In this document: positions 20,108-35,678 of the stretch, in pieces
Position numbering within the stretch: the first letter of the stretch is position 1
Layout: each line of letters starts with the position of its first letter
Assembly (NCBI GenBank): GCA_026625625.1
Contig: CP113055.1
Span: 1,428,501 to 1,492,500 of the forward strand
Source of the DNA: Blastomonas sp. SL216
GTDB taxonomy: Bacteria > Pseudomonadota > Alphaproteobacteria > Sphingomonadales > Sphingomonadaceae
DNA length: 64,000 nt
Direction: 5' to 3'
Notes under the pieces: model-generated
What the model was told of the DNA's origin: nothing
Databases searched by the model: none
Seen by the model: only the letters and a program-made list of their open reading frames with translations
Program-made: the position numbers and the translations under genes

Positions 20108-20419
20108 TTATTTCAGCGGGACGATAACCTCGTCCGGATGCGCGACATTCAGTTCGCGCCGAACCAGCTCGCTCACCAGATCGGGATCGACCGCGCGCGG
20201 ATCGAGCAGATTGACCCGATTGCGCAGGGCATCGCGCTGTTTCTGCAGCCGCGCCAGTTCGACCTTCTGCACTTCCAGTCGCTGGCGATAATCGCCCCAG
20301 GCGAGCACGCCCGTCGGCCCCAGCAGCGCGTAAGCCGCAATGGCCAGCAGCGCGACGAGCGAGATGCCCGGCGCGATGGCCTGTTTTGCGGGTTTAATCA
20401 CGGGTTTGCGGGACGACAT
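20108..20419 (-). CDS. FtsB/DivIC family septum formation protein
   Basis: The 103-aa product has a short basic N-terminus, one membrane helix (about 19-40) and a coiled coil (about 43-70, RLEVQKVELARLQKQRDALRNR spread over it). The tail ends ELVRRELNVAHPDEVIVPLK, the usual FtsB/DivIC form. These bitopic proteins join FtsL and FtsQ in the divisome. It lies between eno and pdhA on the same strand, the usual location in this group. Confidence 0.88.
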   Translation of the reverse strand: MSSRKPVIKPAKQAIAPGISLVALLAIAAYALLGPTGVLAWGDYRQRLEVQKVELARLQKQRDALRNRVNLLDPRAVDPDLVSELVRRELNVAHPDEVIVPLK

Positions 20420-20437
20420 TAATCTCTTGAATCACAA

Positions 20438-20478
20438 TTGATTCGGGCTGGCAAGCCGAAACGGCCAGCCCGAATCAA
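20438..20478 (-). terminator. long hairpin between eno and the ftsB-like gene
   Basis: A perfect 14-bp stem has arms at 20438-20451 and 20465-20478 and a 13-base loop. On the minus strand it follows eno and precedes the ftsB-like gene. There is no clean U-tract (TTGTG follows), so it may be a partial terminator or an mRNA-stabilising hairpin. Confidence 0.55.
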
Positions 20479-20524
20479 ATATGCGATCAATGCCTCTCAA
20501 GTCGTGCGGCGAACCGCATGAACC

Positions 20525-22003
<1,479 letters not shown>

Positions 22004-22023
22004 TCAAGCTTGAGGAGGAATTC

Positions 22024-22653
22024 ATGTCCGAAGAAGAAACCAAGGCCGCCGCCGCGCCGAAAAAGCCGCGCGCCAAAAAGGCTGCGACCGGTGAAAGCGC
22101 GCCCAAGGCCGCGACCGCCAAGCGGACCACCAGCGCCAAGAGCGGCACCGCGGCCCCCAAGCGCAAGGCTGCGCCCAAGCCTGCAGAAGCGCCTGCCGAA
22201 CAGACGCCCACGCCCAACAGCGCGGTGCTGGTCTCGACCGGCGTCGCCGCAGCAGCTACCGGCGTTGCCGCGCAATCTTCCAGTGCCTTCCAGACCGTTT
22301 CCGAAAAGGTGAGTGCGATGATTCCCGAAGACATGACCGGCAAGGCCAAGGACGTGGCCAGCGACGTCAAGGACATGGCCTGCGATGCCGCGAACAGCGT
22401 GGCGCAGATCCTGAAGGACAGCGCCGGCGCGATCGACGACAATGTCGGCCCGAAATATGGCGACTATGCCCGCAGCGCCGCGCAGAGCGTCACCGACGTG
22501 GCCGAACGCATCCGCGCCAAGCCGGTCGAGGAAATCGCGGAGGATACGCGCGAATTCGTGCGCACCAAACCGGTGGCCGCCGCCGGTATCGCCGCAGTTT
22601 TCAGCCTGGTGCTCGCCAAGGTGCTGAGTTCGGTGTTCGGCAAGCGGCGCTGA
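22024..22653 (+). CDS. DUF883/YqjD-like membrane-anchored protein
   Basis: The 209-aa product has a Lys/Ala/Pro-rich, histone-like N-terminal 70 residues, a helical mid-region and a C-terminal segment (EDTREFVRTKPVAAAGIAAVFSLVLAKVL spread over residues 175-205). That last arrangement resembles the C-tail anchor of the ElaB/YqjD (DUF883) family, whose E. coli members tether ribosomes to the membrane in stationary phase. The start at 22024 follows GAGGAGGAATTC. It is the first of three genes resembling yqjD-yqjE-yqjK. Confidence 0.7.
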   Translation: MSEEETKAAAAPKKPRAKKAATGESAPKAATAKRTTSAKSGTAAPKRKAAPKPAEAPAEQTPTPNSAVLVSTGVAAAATGVAAQSSSAFQTVSEKVSAMIPEDMTGKAKDVASDVKDMACDAANSVAQILKDSAGAIDDNVGPKYGDYARSAAQSVTDVAERIRAKPVEEIAEDTREFVRTKPVAAAGIAAVFSLVLAKVLSSVFGKRR

Positions 22654-22677
22654 TCCGCTGACCGGAACCGCAATAGA

Positions 22678-23115
22678 GTGACACAGCCCCAATCCGAGAC
22701 CGTGCCCGTCCAGGGCGCGCCGGTTGATCCGCCTTCGCCAGAGGCAGAGGCGGATCAACCCGGTCTCATCGAACAGCTGCACGGCCTGTACGCCGATGGC
22801 CGTGCGATGGTCGATGCCGAAGTCAGCTTTCAGAAGGTGCGCCTCGCCGCCGCAGGTCGGCAGATCCGCGCTATGGCGCTGCTTGCCTTTGTCGGCCTGG
22901 TGCTGATCGTCTGCGCGCTCATCGCGCTGGTCGTCGGCACGATGATCGCGCTGGTGCCGCTGATCGGTGGCTGGGGCGCGATGGGGGCAACGGTGCTGGG
23001 CTCGCTGCTGCTGGCGGTGCTGACCTTCTGGCTGGCGGCGCGGCGGATCGGCAAGATCAGCGCATTGTTTGCCAGCGATACCAACGATGATGAAGAAGCA
23101 AAGGCCGGTGCATGA
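22678..23115 (+). CDS. YqjE-like (phage holin superfamily III) membrane protein
   Basis: The 145-aa product has a polar N-terminal third, an amphipathic helix and two strongly hydrophobic helices (about 65-90 and 97-122) separated by GGWGAMGA. This topology fits the DUF1469/YqjE family, which is called holin-like but is not phage-linked. It starts with GTG at 22678 and overlaps the next gene as ATGA. The function is unknown. Confidence 0.75.
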   Translation: MTQPQSETVPVQGAPVDPPSPEAEADQPGLIEQLHGLYADGRAMVDAEVSFQKVRLAAAGRQIRAMALLAFVGLVLIVCALIALVVGTMIALVPLIGGWGAMGATVLGSLLLAVLTFWLAARRIGKISALFASDTNDDEEAKAGA

Positions 23116-23486
23116 CCGAGGCGGCTGAACACCCTGTTCCCGAACATGAAGACGATGGCGCAGAGACCCTGGCCGAGGTCTCCGCACGCCGACTGGCGGC
23201 GCGCAGCCAGTGGCAAATGGCGCTGGCCCGCGCCAAGGATCGCTTTGCGCCCGCCAATCTGCGCGAAGAGGCGATAGACACCGCCGCCGAGAAGATCGGA
23301 TCGGCCGCCGACAAGGCAGCGGGGCTCGCCTGGGCGCATCGCGGCAAGATTGCGCTGGCCGGCCTGCTGGGCGGGCTGTTCCTGGCGCGCAAGCCGATTG
23401 CCAAGAATGCCGGGCCGCTTGCAGCCAGGGCCAAGGACGGAGTCAGCAAGGCCGCGGCGAAGCTGCGCAGGTCCGGCAAGCCCTGA
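23112..23486 (+). CDS. YqjK-like hypothetical protein
   Basis: The 124-aa product is Ala/Lys/Arg-rich and mostly helical, with one short hydrophobic stretch (KIALAGLLGGLFLARKP, about residues 79-95) followed by a basic tail. Its position directly after the YqjE-like gene, with an ATGA overlap, points to a membrane-associated partner. Assignment to a named family is tentative and rests mainly on gene order. Confidence 0.65.
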   Translation: MTEAAEHPVPEHEDDGAETLAEVSARRLAARSQWQMALARAKDRFAPANLREEAIDTAAEKIGSAADKAAGLAWAHRGKIALAGLLGGLFLARKPIAKNAGPLAARAKDGVSKAAAKLRRSGKP

Positions 23487-23646
23487 TTGCCGCAAAACCT
23501 GCCCGGCATCGCTGCAACAGGGCTGGAAAATCCCGCAAAAGCTGATTATGGCGCAGCCCCAGCGCATAGGGGGCCGCACGCACGACCCCTTGCTTGGAGA
23601 GGATGCCGCCAGGCATCCGGATCATCTGTCAGGGACGCACATTCAC

Positions 23647-23871
23647 ATGAGCAAACTTCATCTCGTCATGGGCGGACGCGTCAGCGACCCGCAAACCCTC
23701 GATTATTGCGAACTCGACAAGATGGACCTTGTCGGCGTCTATCCCGATTATGCGAGCGCGGAAGAAGCCTGGCGCAGCAAGGCGCAGGCTACTGTCGATG
23801 ACGCCGAAATGCGCTATGTGATCGTGCACCTGCACCGGCTGCTCGACCCGGAAGAAAACCCGGCCGGCTAA
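23647..23871 (+). CDS. DUF4170 family protein
   Basis: The 74-aa cytosolic product begins MSKLHLVMGGRVSDPQ and contains LDKMDLVGVYPDYASAEEAW and MRYVIVHLHRLLDP. This looks like the small DUF4170 family common in alphaproteobacteria. The start at 23647 is the only ATG that gives the conserved N-terminus. The function is unknown. It converges with the rhomboid gene, 12 bases apart. Confidence 0.78.
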   Translation: MSKLHLVMGGRVSDPQTLDYCELDKMDLVGVYPDYASAEEAWRSKAQATVDDAEMRYVIVHLHRLLDPEENPAG

Positions 23872-23883
23872 GGGCTTCGGCTT

Positions 23884-24561
23884 TCAGGGAATATCGTGAC
23901 GCGGCCGCCGGATCTGGTGGCTGCGCACGAGCGGCACCGCGAGCAGCAGCCCCGCCGCAAAGCCGCCGATATGCGCCCAGATGGCAATGCCCAGCGCAGT
24001 CCCGGCAAAGGCAAGCTGGCTGAGCAGGTTGATGCCGACCCAGGCCGCCATCAGCCACGCCATGTGCACGGCAAGCTGCGGTATCGGCCCGATCGCGGGC
24101 GGCTTGCGGCGTGAAAACAGCAGGAAATAGGCGGCCATCAGCGCAGAGATCGCGCCGCTTGCGCCGACCACTGGCACCATCGACACCGGATCGATGGCGT
24201 AATGCACCCCGGCTGCGGCGATGATCCCCGCACTATAGAGCAGCAGAAAGCGCTCCCAGCCCAGCGCCATTTCCACGATCCGCCCGATCACCACCAGCAC
24301 CAGCATGTTCATCGCGAGATGAAACAGACCGGCGTGGAGAAAGGCCGAGGTAACGGGGGTCAGCCAGACCGGCACAACCCAGGGATAATCCACCGGCAAG
24401 GCGCTGGAATGCCCGTACAGGCTGTCATGCAGCCGCGCCGCCCAGAAACCCCCTTCGATCTGCATGGGCTCGGTCCAGCCGGTGACAATACCCACCAGCC
24501 AGACCAGCACATTCAATATGACCAGCGCGTTGGTCGCCGACCCGCGCGGTATGGGGGGCAT
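23884..24561 (-). CDS. rhomboid family intramembrane serine protease
   Basis: The 225-aa polytopic protein has a rhomboid core. HLAMNMLVL carries the conserved His and Asn of TM2, VVGASGAISA carries the nucleophile Ser in GxSG, and WAHIGGFAAG provides the catalytic His. All catalytic residues are present, so it is likely active in cleaving membrane-spanning substrates. It lies three bases downstream of greA on the same strand and is probably cotranscribed with it. Confidence 0.93.
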   Translation of the reverse strand: MPPIPRGSATNALVILNVLVWLVGIVTGWTEPMQIEGGFWAARLHDSLYGHSSALPVDYPWVVPVWLTPVTSAFLHAGLFHLAMNMLVLVVIGRIVEMALGWERFLLLYSAGIIAAAGVHYAIDPVSMVPVVGASGAISALMAAYFLLFSRRKPPAIGPIPQLAVHMAWLMAAWVGINLLSQLAFAGTALGIAIWAHIGGFAAGLLLAVPLVRSHQIRRPRHDIP

Positions 24562-24564
24562 GGT

Positions 24565-25041
24565 TCAGATGAACTCGATCTTGGACACGAGATAGAACTT
24601 GTCGCCCGAAGGCACGCTCACCTCGACTTCGTCGTCGAGCTGGCGGCCGATCAGCGCCCGGCCCAGCGGGCTCGAATAGCTGATGCGGCCCTTGCGCGCG
24701 TCAGCCTCGGCTTCGCCGACGATCTGATACTTCACCGGCTTGTCGTCTTCGTCCATCAGCGTCACGGTCGCGCCGAACACGATCTTGTCGCCCGAAAGCG
24801 TGGTCGGATCGATGATCTGCGCGCGGCTCAGCTTGCCTTCGAGATCGGCGATGGTCGCCTCGACCTGGCCCTGGCGCTCCTTGGCGGCGTGATATTCGGC
24901 ATTTTCGGAGAGGTCGCCATGCGCGCGCGCTTCCTCGATCGCCTCGACGATCAGGGGGCGCTCTTCCTTGAGCGCCTTCAGTTCGCGCGAAAGCTTTTCA
25001 TATCCTTCTGCCAGCATGGGCAGCTTATCGACGGTTGCCAT
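24565..25041 (-). CDS. greA: transcription elongation factor GreA
   Basis: The 158-aa product has the standard GreA size. An N-terminal coiled coil (to about residue 75) with its tip at [18 protein letters not shown] carries the acidic pair that stimulates RNA polymerase to cleave backtracked RNA. The C-terminal FKBP-like domain includes [13 protein letters not shown]. It follows carB on the same strand after 107 bases. Confidence 0.97.
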   Translation of the reverse strand: MATVDKLPMLAEGYEKLSRELKALKEERPLIVEAIEEARAHGDLSENAEYHAAKERQGQVEATIADLEGKLSRAQIIDPTTLSGDKIVFGATVTLMDEDDKPVKYQIVGEAEADARKGRISYSSPLGRALIGRQLDDEVEVSVPSGDKFYLVSKIEFI

Positions 25042-25101
25042 TCGGCATATCCCTTCTTCCTTGGCCGACGCCCGGCCAATCGTCCGACAATAATGCCTTT
25101 A

Positions 25102-25122
25102 GCGGCCCGGAAATGGGGCCGC
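25102..25122 (-). terminator. possible hairpin between carB and greA
   Basis: Seven-bp arms GCGGCCC and GGGCCGC close a seven-base loop. There is no U-run. It could end carB transcription or belong to the greA leader. Confidence 0.3.
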
Positions 25123-25148
25123 ATCAGGGTAACGACTTGTCGGGGGGC

Positions 25149-28502
<3,354 letters not shown>

Positions 28503-28565
28503 TGTTGTCGTGCTCTCTTTAAAGGCGTGAATTTTGTGTCAGGGCGGGGGCAGCAACGGGCATCG

Positions 28566-28937
28566 TCAATGCACCGTGCCGGTCTGGGCTTCGCAGCCCC
28601 AGCCATCATATTCGAGGTCGAACAGCTGCTCGATCTGCAGGCAGAGTTCGGTGAGCGCGCGGATCGACTTTTCATCGACCGCCTGCACCCGCTCCAGGAA
28701 CAGCCAGGGATGGCCGCCCTCGGCATCATCCTCATGCCCCAGCTCGGTCAGCCCCAGCTCCTCCGCGGCTTCGGACAGGCGCTCCAGATTCTCCTCGGAC
28801 CCGCGAAAGCTCACGTCCACCGAACGGCGGATGCTCGCCTGGTCGCCATTGTCGGCCAGATTGCGCAGCACGTCCTGATCGGCGGCCCATTCCTGCTCCA
28901 TCCGGGCAGGATCGACGGGGGGGAGCTTGAGAGTCAC
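28566..28937 (-). CDS. RraB-like protein (ribonuclease E inhibitor family)
   Basis: The 123-aa acidic product contains DQASIRRSVDVSFRGSEENLERL and a C-terminal LFDLEYDGWGCEA, both typical of the RraB/DUF695-like family. E. coli RraB inhibits RNase E and so changes mRNA turnover. It starts at GTG 28937 and overlaps the carA stop (GTGA), so it should be translated with carA. A 63-base gap follows before carB. A role in regulating car mRNA is possible but not shown. Confidence 0.75.
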   Translation of the reverse strand: MTLKLPPVDPARMEQEWAADQDVLRNLADNGDQASIRRSVDVSFRGSEENLERLSEAAEELGLTELGHEDDAEGGHPWLFLERVQAVDEKSIRALTELCLQIEQLFDLEYDGWGCEAQTGTVH

Positions 28938-30112
28938 GCGGCGGTCGCCGGAGCCTTGAGGCCGCTCACAAACTTCTCGAACAGGTAGAAGCTGTCCTGC
29001 GGTCCCGGCGAGGCTTCGGGGTGATACTGAACCCCGAACGCATTCTTGTCGGTGAACGCGATGCCGCAATTGCTGCCGTCGAACAGCGATACGTGCGTCT
29101 CGACAACATTGGCTGGCAGGGTCGCGGCGTCGACCGCGAATCCGTGGTTCATGCTGGTGATCTCGACCACGCCCGTTTCCAGTCGCTTGACCGGATGGTT
29201 CGCGCCTCGGTGGCCCTGGTGCATCTTGGTCGTGCGCGCGCCGGCAGCCAGGCCGAGCAGCTGATGGCCGAGGCAGATGCCGAAGATCGGCACATCCCGC
29301 TCGAGCAGGCCCCGGATCACCGGCACCGCGTACACGCCGGTCGCGGCGGGATCGCCCGGGCCGTTCGACAGGAACACGCCCGCAGGCTCCAGCGCGAGGA
29401 TCTCATCGAGCGAGGTCTTGGCGGGCACCACGGTCACCTTCGCACCGGCCTCAACCAGCGAGCGGAAGATATTGTGCTTGGCGCCGTAATCGATGGCGAC
29501 GACATGGGGGCGTGTCCCCTCGCCCATTTCGGCATAGCCAGCCCCCAGCGTCCATTTGCCGCCCTGCCAGCCGCGCGTGTCGGCACCTGTGACCTCGATC
29601 GCCAGGTCCATGCCCTCGAGCCCCGGCCAGCCCTGTGCCAGTGCGAGCAGCGCGGGCATGTCGAACACGCCATCGGGCGCGTGGGCGATCACGGCATTGG
29701 GGGCGCCTGCTTCACGGATGCGGCGGGTCAGCGCGCGGGTATCGATACCCGACAGGCCGATCTGGCCGTTCGCGCCCAACCACTCGCTGAAATGCTGGAC
29801 GGAGCGGAAGCTGCTGGGGTTGGTCACATCCTCGCGCACGATGCAGCCCAGCGCCTGGGGGACATCGGCCTCGATATCCTCGGGGTTCGCGCCGACATTG
29901 CCGATATGCGGGAAGGTGAAGGTGATGATCTGCCCGGCATAGCTCGGGTCGGTCAGGATTTCCTGATAGCCGGTGATCGAGGTGTTGAAGCACACCTCGC
30001 CCGTCTTGGCCCCCGCGGCACCAAAGCCCCTGCCCCAGATCGCGGTGCCGTCGGCCAGCAGCAACAGGCCGGTCGCGCCTTGGGGTTGAGCGGAGGTGGT
30101 GGCGTGCGCCAT
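28934..30112 (-). CDS. carA: carbamoyl-phosphate synthase small subunit
   Basis: The 392-aa glutaminase subunit supplies ammonia to CarB. The N-terminal domain includes GEVCFNTSITGYQEILTDPS. The class I amidotransferase domain carries the nucleophile Cys in FGICLGHQLLGLA and the catalytic His and Glu in GVQYHPEASPGP. The ATG at 30112 follows AAGGAAG at seven bases; the 37-residue extension was rejected. It is the first gene of carA, rraB-like, carB and is divergent from the GatB/YqeY gene. Confidence 0.98.
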   Translation of the reverse strand: MAHATTSAQPQGATGLLLLADGTAIWGRGFGAAGAKTGEVCFNTSITGYQEILTDPSYAGQIITFTFPHIGNVGANPEDIEADVPQALGCIVREDVTNPSSFRSVQHFSEWLGANGQIGLSGIDTRALTRRIREAGAPNAVIAHAPDGVFDMPALLALAQGWPGLEGMDLAIEVTGADTRGWQGGKWTLGAGYAEMGEGTRPHVVAIDYGAKHNIFRSLVEAGAKVTVVPAKTSLDEILALEPAGVFLSNGPGDPAATGVYAVPVIRGLLERDVPIFGICLGHQLLGLAAGARTTKMHQGHRGANHPVKRLETGVVEITSMNHGFAVDAATLPANVVETHVSLFDGSNCGIAFTDKNAFGVQYHPEASPGPQDSFYLFEKFVSGLKAPATAA

Positions 30113-30337
30113 GGATCGTCTTCCTTGCGTTGCGTATTGAGTCGCGAATATGCCGGGCCGCAGGATATGGCAGGACAAGGCCGGGCCAAAGCCCCGTGAC
30201 GCTTCCTGCCGGACAGCGGCCAAATTGGCGGGTCACTAGGCGCGCCTGGCTTGCACGGTCAATCTATGAAAAACATTTTTATCCGGCTAGGTTGGAAGCT
30301 TGTTCCAAAATCCACGGGAAAAGAAAGGTTCGCGCGC

Positions 30338-30796
30338 ATGATTCGCGATTTGCTGAAAGCTGCGCAGGTGGCCGCCATGAAGGCAGGCGACAAGGAGCGT
30401 ACGGCCGCTGTCCGGCTTATCCTGGCCAAGATCAAGGACCGCGATATCGAGCTGCGCACCCAGGCCGCGCCGGCCGATGACGATGCGATGGTCACCGAGG
30501 TGCTGCAGAAGATGATCAAGCAGCGCCGCGAATCGATCGCGATGTACGAACAGGGCGGCCGCGCCGAGCTTGCCGCGCAGGAAGCGGCCGAGGTCGCGGT
30601 GATCGAGGAGTTCCTGCCCGCCCAGATGGACGAGGCCGCCGCTAGGGCCGCGATCGCCAAGGTGGTCGCCGATACCGGCGCTGCCAGCCTCAAGGACATG
30701 GGCAAGGTCATGGCCGAGGTAAAATCGCGCCACGGCAGCGAACTCGACATGAGCAAGGCCAGCGCCTGGGTAAAGGAGGCCCTGGCGGGGGCTTGA
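30338..30796 (+). CDS. GatB/YqeY domain protein
   Basis: The 152-aa product has the YqeY fold, related to the tRNA-binding tail of the amidotransferase subunit GatB. It contains MIRDLLKAAQVAAMKAGDKE, MIKQRRESIAMYEQGGR and VIEEFLPAQMDEA. The start at 30338 is backed by AAAGG nine bases upstream; the upstream 29-residue extension is unlikely. The gene precedes dnaG and rpoD, its usual position in alphaproteobacteria. Its molecular role is unclear. Confidence 0.92.
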   Translation: MIRDLLKAAQVAAMKAGDKERTAAVRLILAKIKDRDIELRTQAAPADDDAMVTEVLQKMIKQRRESIAMYEQGGRAELAAQEAAEVAVIEEFLPAQMDEAAARAAIAKVVADTGAASLKDMGKVMAEVKSRHGSELDMSKASAWVKEALAGA

Positions 30797-30839
30797 GCGA
30801 TCACGCCCCTTTCCGTTTGTCCCGAGGCAAGCCACTCGC

Positions 30840-32717
30840 ATGACCCTATCCCCGCAATGGCTGGACGAACTGCGATCGCGGATCACGCTGTCCACGCTGA
30901 TCGGGCGGCATGTGAAGGTGCAGCGCGCAGGCCGCGAGTACAAGGCGTGCTGCCCGTTCCATAACGAGAAGACGCCCAGCTTCACGATCAACGACGACAA
31001 GGGGTTCTACCATTGCTTCGGCTGCGGGGCGCATGGTGATGCGATCCGGTTCATGACCGATCACCAGGGGCTGGGCTTCATGGATGCGGTCAAGGAGCTG
31101 GCCGCTGAAGCGGGGATGAGCGTGCCTGCGCCCGATCCGCGCGCTGCCCGTCAGGCCGAGGCGCGGGCCTCGCTGCACGATGTCTGCCAGGCGGCGCAGG
31201 ACTGGTTCGTGGCGCAGCTGAACAGCGCTGCTGGCGAGGAGGCGCGCGCCTATCTGAAGAACCGGGGGCTGACCGCCGAGACCATCGCGCGCTTCGGCAT
31301 CGGTTTTGCGCCCGACAGCCGCATCGGCATCAAGTCGGCGCTCGGCAATCTCGACGAGGAGCTGCTGGTCGAGGCGGGATTGCTGATCAAGGTCGACGAC
31401 AAGGCCCCTTATGACCGGTTCCGCGGCCGGGTCATGATCCCGATCCGCGATCCGCGCGGGCGCGTCATTGCGTTTGGCGGCCGCATTCTGGGGGCGGGTG
31501 AGCCCAAATATCTGAACTCGCCCGACACGCCATTGTTCGACAAGGGCCGCACGCTCTACAATCTGCACCTCGCCGCTCCCGCCTCGCGCCAGACCGGGCG
31601 CGTTGTGGTGGTCGAAGGCTATATGGACGTGATCGCGCTGGCCCAGGCGGGCTTTGGCGAGTGCGTCGCGCCGCTCGGCACCGCGCTGACCGAGCACCAG
31701 ATCGAGCGGCTGTGGAAGATGGTCGATCGGCCCCTGCTGTGCTTCGATGGAGACAATGCGGGGCAAAAGGCCGCGATGCGCGCCGCGACCCGTGCGCTGC
31801 CGCTGCTCAAGCCCGGCCTGTCGCTGGGCTTTGTCTCGCTGCCGGGCGGCCAGGACCCGGACGATCTGGTTCGCGCATCGGGCCCACAGGCCTTTGCCGC
31901 GTGCCTTGATCAGGCGACCGGCCTGCTCGACCATCTCTGGACGCACGAGCTGAACGCGGCTCCGCTGCAAAGCCCCGAGGCACGCGCCGGGTTGAAGGCG
32001 CGGCTCAATGCGCATGCCGACACCATTGGCGATGGCGACATCAAGGCGCTGTATCGGCGCGAGATCGGCCAGCGCTTTTCCGACCTGTTCTTCGCAGCGC
32101 GTACGCCCTCCCCCGCCCGTCCGGCGCAGCAACGCGGCGGCAGCGGCGGCGGCAAGGGCTGGCAGCGGCGCGACGAACCCGTGCCGCCGAGCGAGGAGCT
32201 GCGCGCCTTCAGCCGTCAGCCGATGAGCGACCTGATCGTGCGCGGCGTTATCACTGGCCTCATCCACCGCCCGCACCTCATCGGGCAGCACAGCGAGACA
32301 TTGAGCGAATTCGTCACCCTGGCCGATCGCTGGGCTGCGCTGCTCGATGCGCTGATCGATGCAGCGCATAGCCACGCATCGGGCGCTCTTGATCCGCCTG
32401 CACTGATGACCATATTGCATTCCAAGGGGCTGGCAGACGCGGTGGACAGGCTGAAAACGGGCGGAACGCCGCCTTTTTCCTTCTGTTCCGCCTGTACCGA
32501 TCCAGCCGACCAGTTGCGCGAGGTGCGGATTGCAGAGGACTTTGCCGAAGCGATCGAAGTGATGATCACCCGCCCCAGGCTGGAGGCGGCGCTGCAGGAT
32601 GTGACTCGCCGTTTCGAAAATGACATGCAAGACGGTTTGTTTTTGGAGCAGCAGCAGCTAAGGGCAAGAAAGGATGCGTTTGACCAGCGCCTGATTGAAT
32701 TGGCAGAGCGAGGCTGA
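30840..32717 (+). CDS. dnaG: DNA primase
   Basis: The 625-aa product synthesises RNA primers at the replication fork. The CHC2 zinc finger has C38, H41, C59 and C62 (ACCPFHNEKTPSF and HCFGCGAHGDAI). The Toprim catalytic core shows VVVEGYMDVIALAQAG and CFDGDNAGQKAA. A Gly/Ser/Pro-rich linker near residue 430 precedes the helicase-binding C-terminal domain. It lies between the GatB/YqeY gene and rpoD. Confidence 0.98.
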   Translation: MTLSPQWLDELRSRITLSTLIGRHVKVQRAGREYKACCPFHNEKTPSFTINDDKGFYHCFGCGAHGDAIRFMTDHQGLGFMDAVKELAAEAGMSVPAPDPRAARQAEARASLHDVCQAAQDWFVAQLNSAAGEEARAYLKNRGLTAETIARFGIGFAPDSRIGIKSALGNLDEELLVEAGLLIKVDDKAPYDRFRGRVMIPIRDPRGRVIAFGGRILGAGEPKYLNSPDTPLFDKGRTLYNLHLAAPASRQTGRVVVVEGYMDVIALAQAGFGECVAPLGTALTEHQIERLWKMVDRPLLCFDGDNAGQKAAMRAATRALPLLKPGLSLGFVSLPGGQDPDDLVRASGPQAFAACLDQATGLLDHLWTHELNAAPLQSPEARAGLKARLNAHADTIGDGDIKALYRREIGQRFSDLFFAARTPSPARPAQQRGGSGGGKGWQRRDEPVPPSEELRAFSRQPMSDLIVRGVITGLIHRPHLIGQHSETLSEFVTLADRWAALLDALIDAAHSHASGALDPPALMTILHSKGLADAVDRLKTGGTPPFSFCSACTDPADQLREVRIAEDFAEAIEVMITRPRLEAALQDVTRRFENDMQDGLFLEQQQLRARKDAFDQRLIELAERG

Positions 32718-32725
32718 GACGGCCG

Positions 32726-32742
32726 GGACCCGGGGGTCCTTT
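32726..32742 (+). terminator. short hairpin between dnaG and rpoD
   Basis: GGACC-CGGG-GGTCC followed by TTT makes a weak terminator-like hairpin. About 80 bases later a TATAAT (32824-32829) lies upstream of rpoD. No convincing -35 at the right distance was found, so a separate rpoD promoter is only possible. Confidence 0.3.
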
Positions 32743-32882
32743 CCGATCATTGCCACCGCGCCAGATCGGCACACAGGTTGACGCGAAATATTTGAAACGG
32801 CCCCATGCGGCCTGATAAGACAGTATAATTCGCTCTGGCCGGGACGCGGGCCTTGGTGAAACAGGTGACAGGAATTACGGAA

Positions 32883-34895
<2,013 letters not shown>

Positions 34896-35033
34896 ATAAC
34901 TACGTCGAGCGCGATCTGCTGGCGCAGAATAGAATAGCCCCAGTCATTCGGGAAATGCTTTACGCTTTGCATCTTAATTATTGAACATTAGCCACACATT
35001 GAATTCGATACCAGCGCTCAACTGCGACATTAT

Positions 35034-35678
35034 TCAACAGTCCTGGCAGAAGCTTCGATCAATAATATCATTTGAGGCATCGTCCCAACCTCGAGCAATC
35101 ACTGCTGCTCGGCGATACTTGTTAGGATGACTGGATGTATCGCGCTCACTCCCTATTGCCAATATCGCCGCCTGCGCAGCATCGGATGATGATCCTAAAC
35201 GCTGTAGCGCTTGCCCACTCCAGTAGTCAGCGTTGAGCTCTCCACGATGGGAATCAGTATCAAATCCAGCAATATGGTGACCAACTTCATGCGCAATTAC
35301 TTGAATTGCACTCCACTCCGTGCCGACTTGATCATTTAGTCTATCAAGGAAGTCCACATCAATACCTAATATTTTTCGCCCACCTGCAACGGTAGCATAA
35401 GCATTATCCTCGTCCTCGGTAATCAATATTCTGAAATCGTAGTCGAGGCCAAGCTCCTCCAATATTCTACGGACGATTTGTGGAACTCCAGAGCGATCGT
35501 TACCACGAGCTTCTCGAGTAACAAATTCTCTTCCGTATGCCGTCCATCCGTCTTCAAGGGAAAACCCGCAAAATGGGATCGCCCTTTGCGCATATACTGG
35601 CGTAACCAATCCGCCGCAGCATAGATCCGCCCCGCAAATCAAGCCGGAGGTAGCGAATGCTCGTCGAGTCAACTTCAT
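35034..35678 (-). CDS. exported M48-like zinc metallopeptidase, undescribed small type
   Basis: The 214-aa product has a Tat-like N-terminus (LTRRAFATSG) and a hydrophobic stretch ending near VYAQ (residue 31). The zinc site is HEVGHH (His130, Glu131, His134). A downstream GELNADYWSGQAL offers Glu147 as third ligand in the ExxAD form, and SSHPNKYRRAAVI resembles the HP...R block of M48-type gluzincins. Cysteines at 37, 211 and 214 could form a disulfide. It is coupled to the upstream gene by an ATGA overlap. The GC content is lower than in its neighbours. The substrate is unknown; the partner protein is a candidate. Confidence 0.72.
   Translation of the reverse strand: MKLTRRAFATSGLICGADLCCGGLVTPVYAQRAIPFCGFSLEDGWTAYGREFVTREARGNDRSGVPQIVRRILEELGLDYDFRILITEDEDNAYATVAGGRKILGIDVDFLDRLNDQVGTEWSAIQVIAHEVGHHIAGFDTDSHRGELNADYWSGQALQRLGSSSDAAQAAILAIGSERDTSSHPNKYRRAAVIARGWDDASNDIIDRSFCQDC

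Noticed and set aside
22678-23115. Holin-like gene as evidence of a prophage
   Set aside because: It belongs to the YqjE-type trio; no phage lysis or structural gene is nearby.
32718-32882. Heat-shock promoter upstream of rpoD
   Set aside because: TTGAAAC and CCCCAT are present but only three bases apart, far from the sigma-32 spacing; TATAAT at 32824 has no -35 at proper distance.
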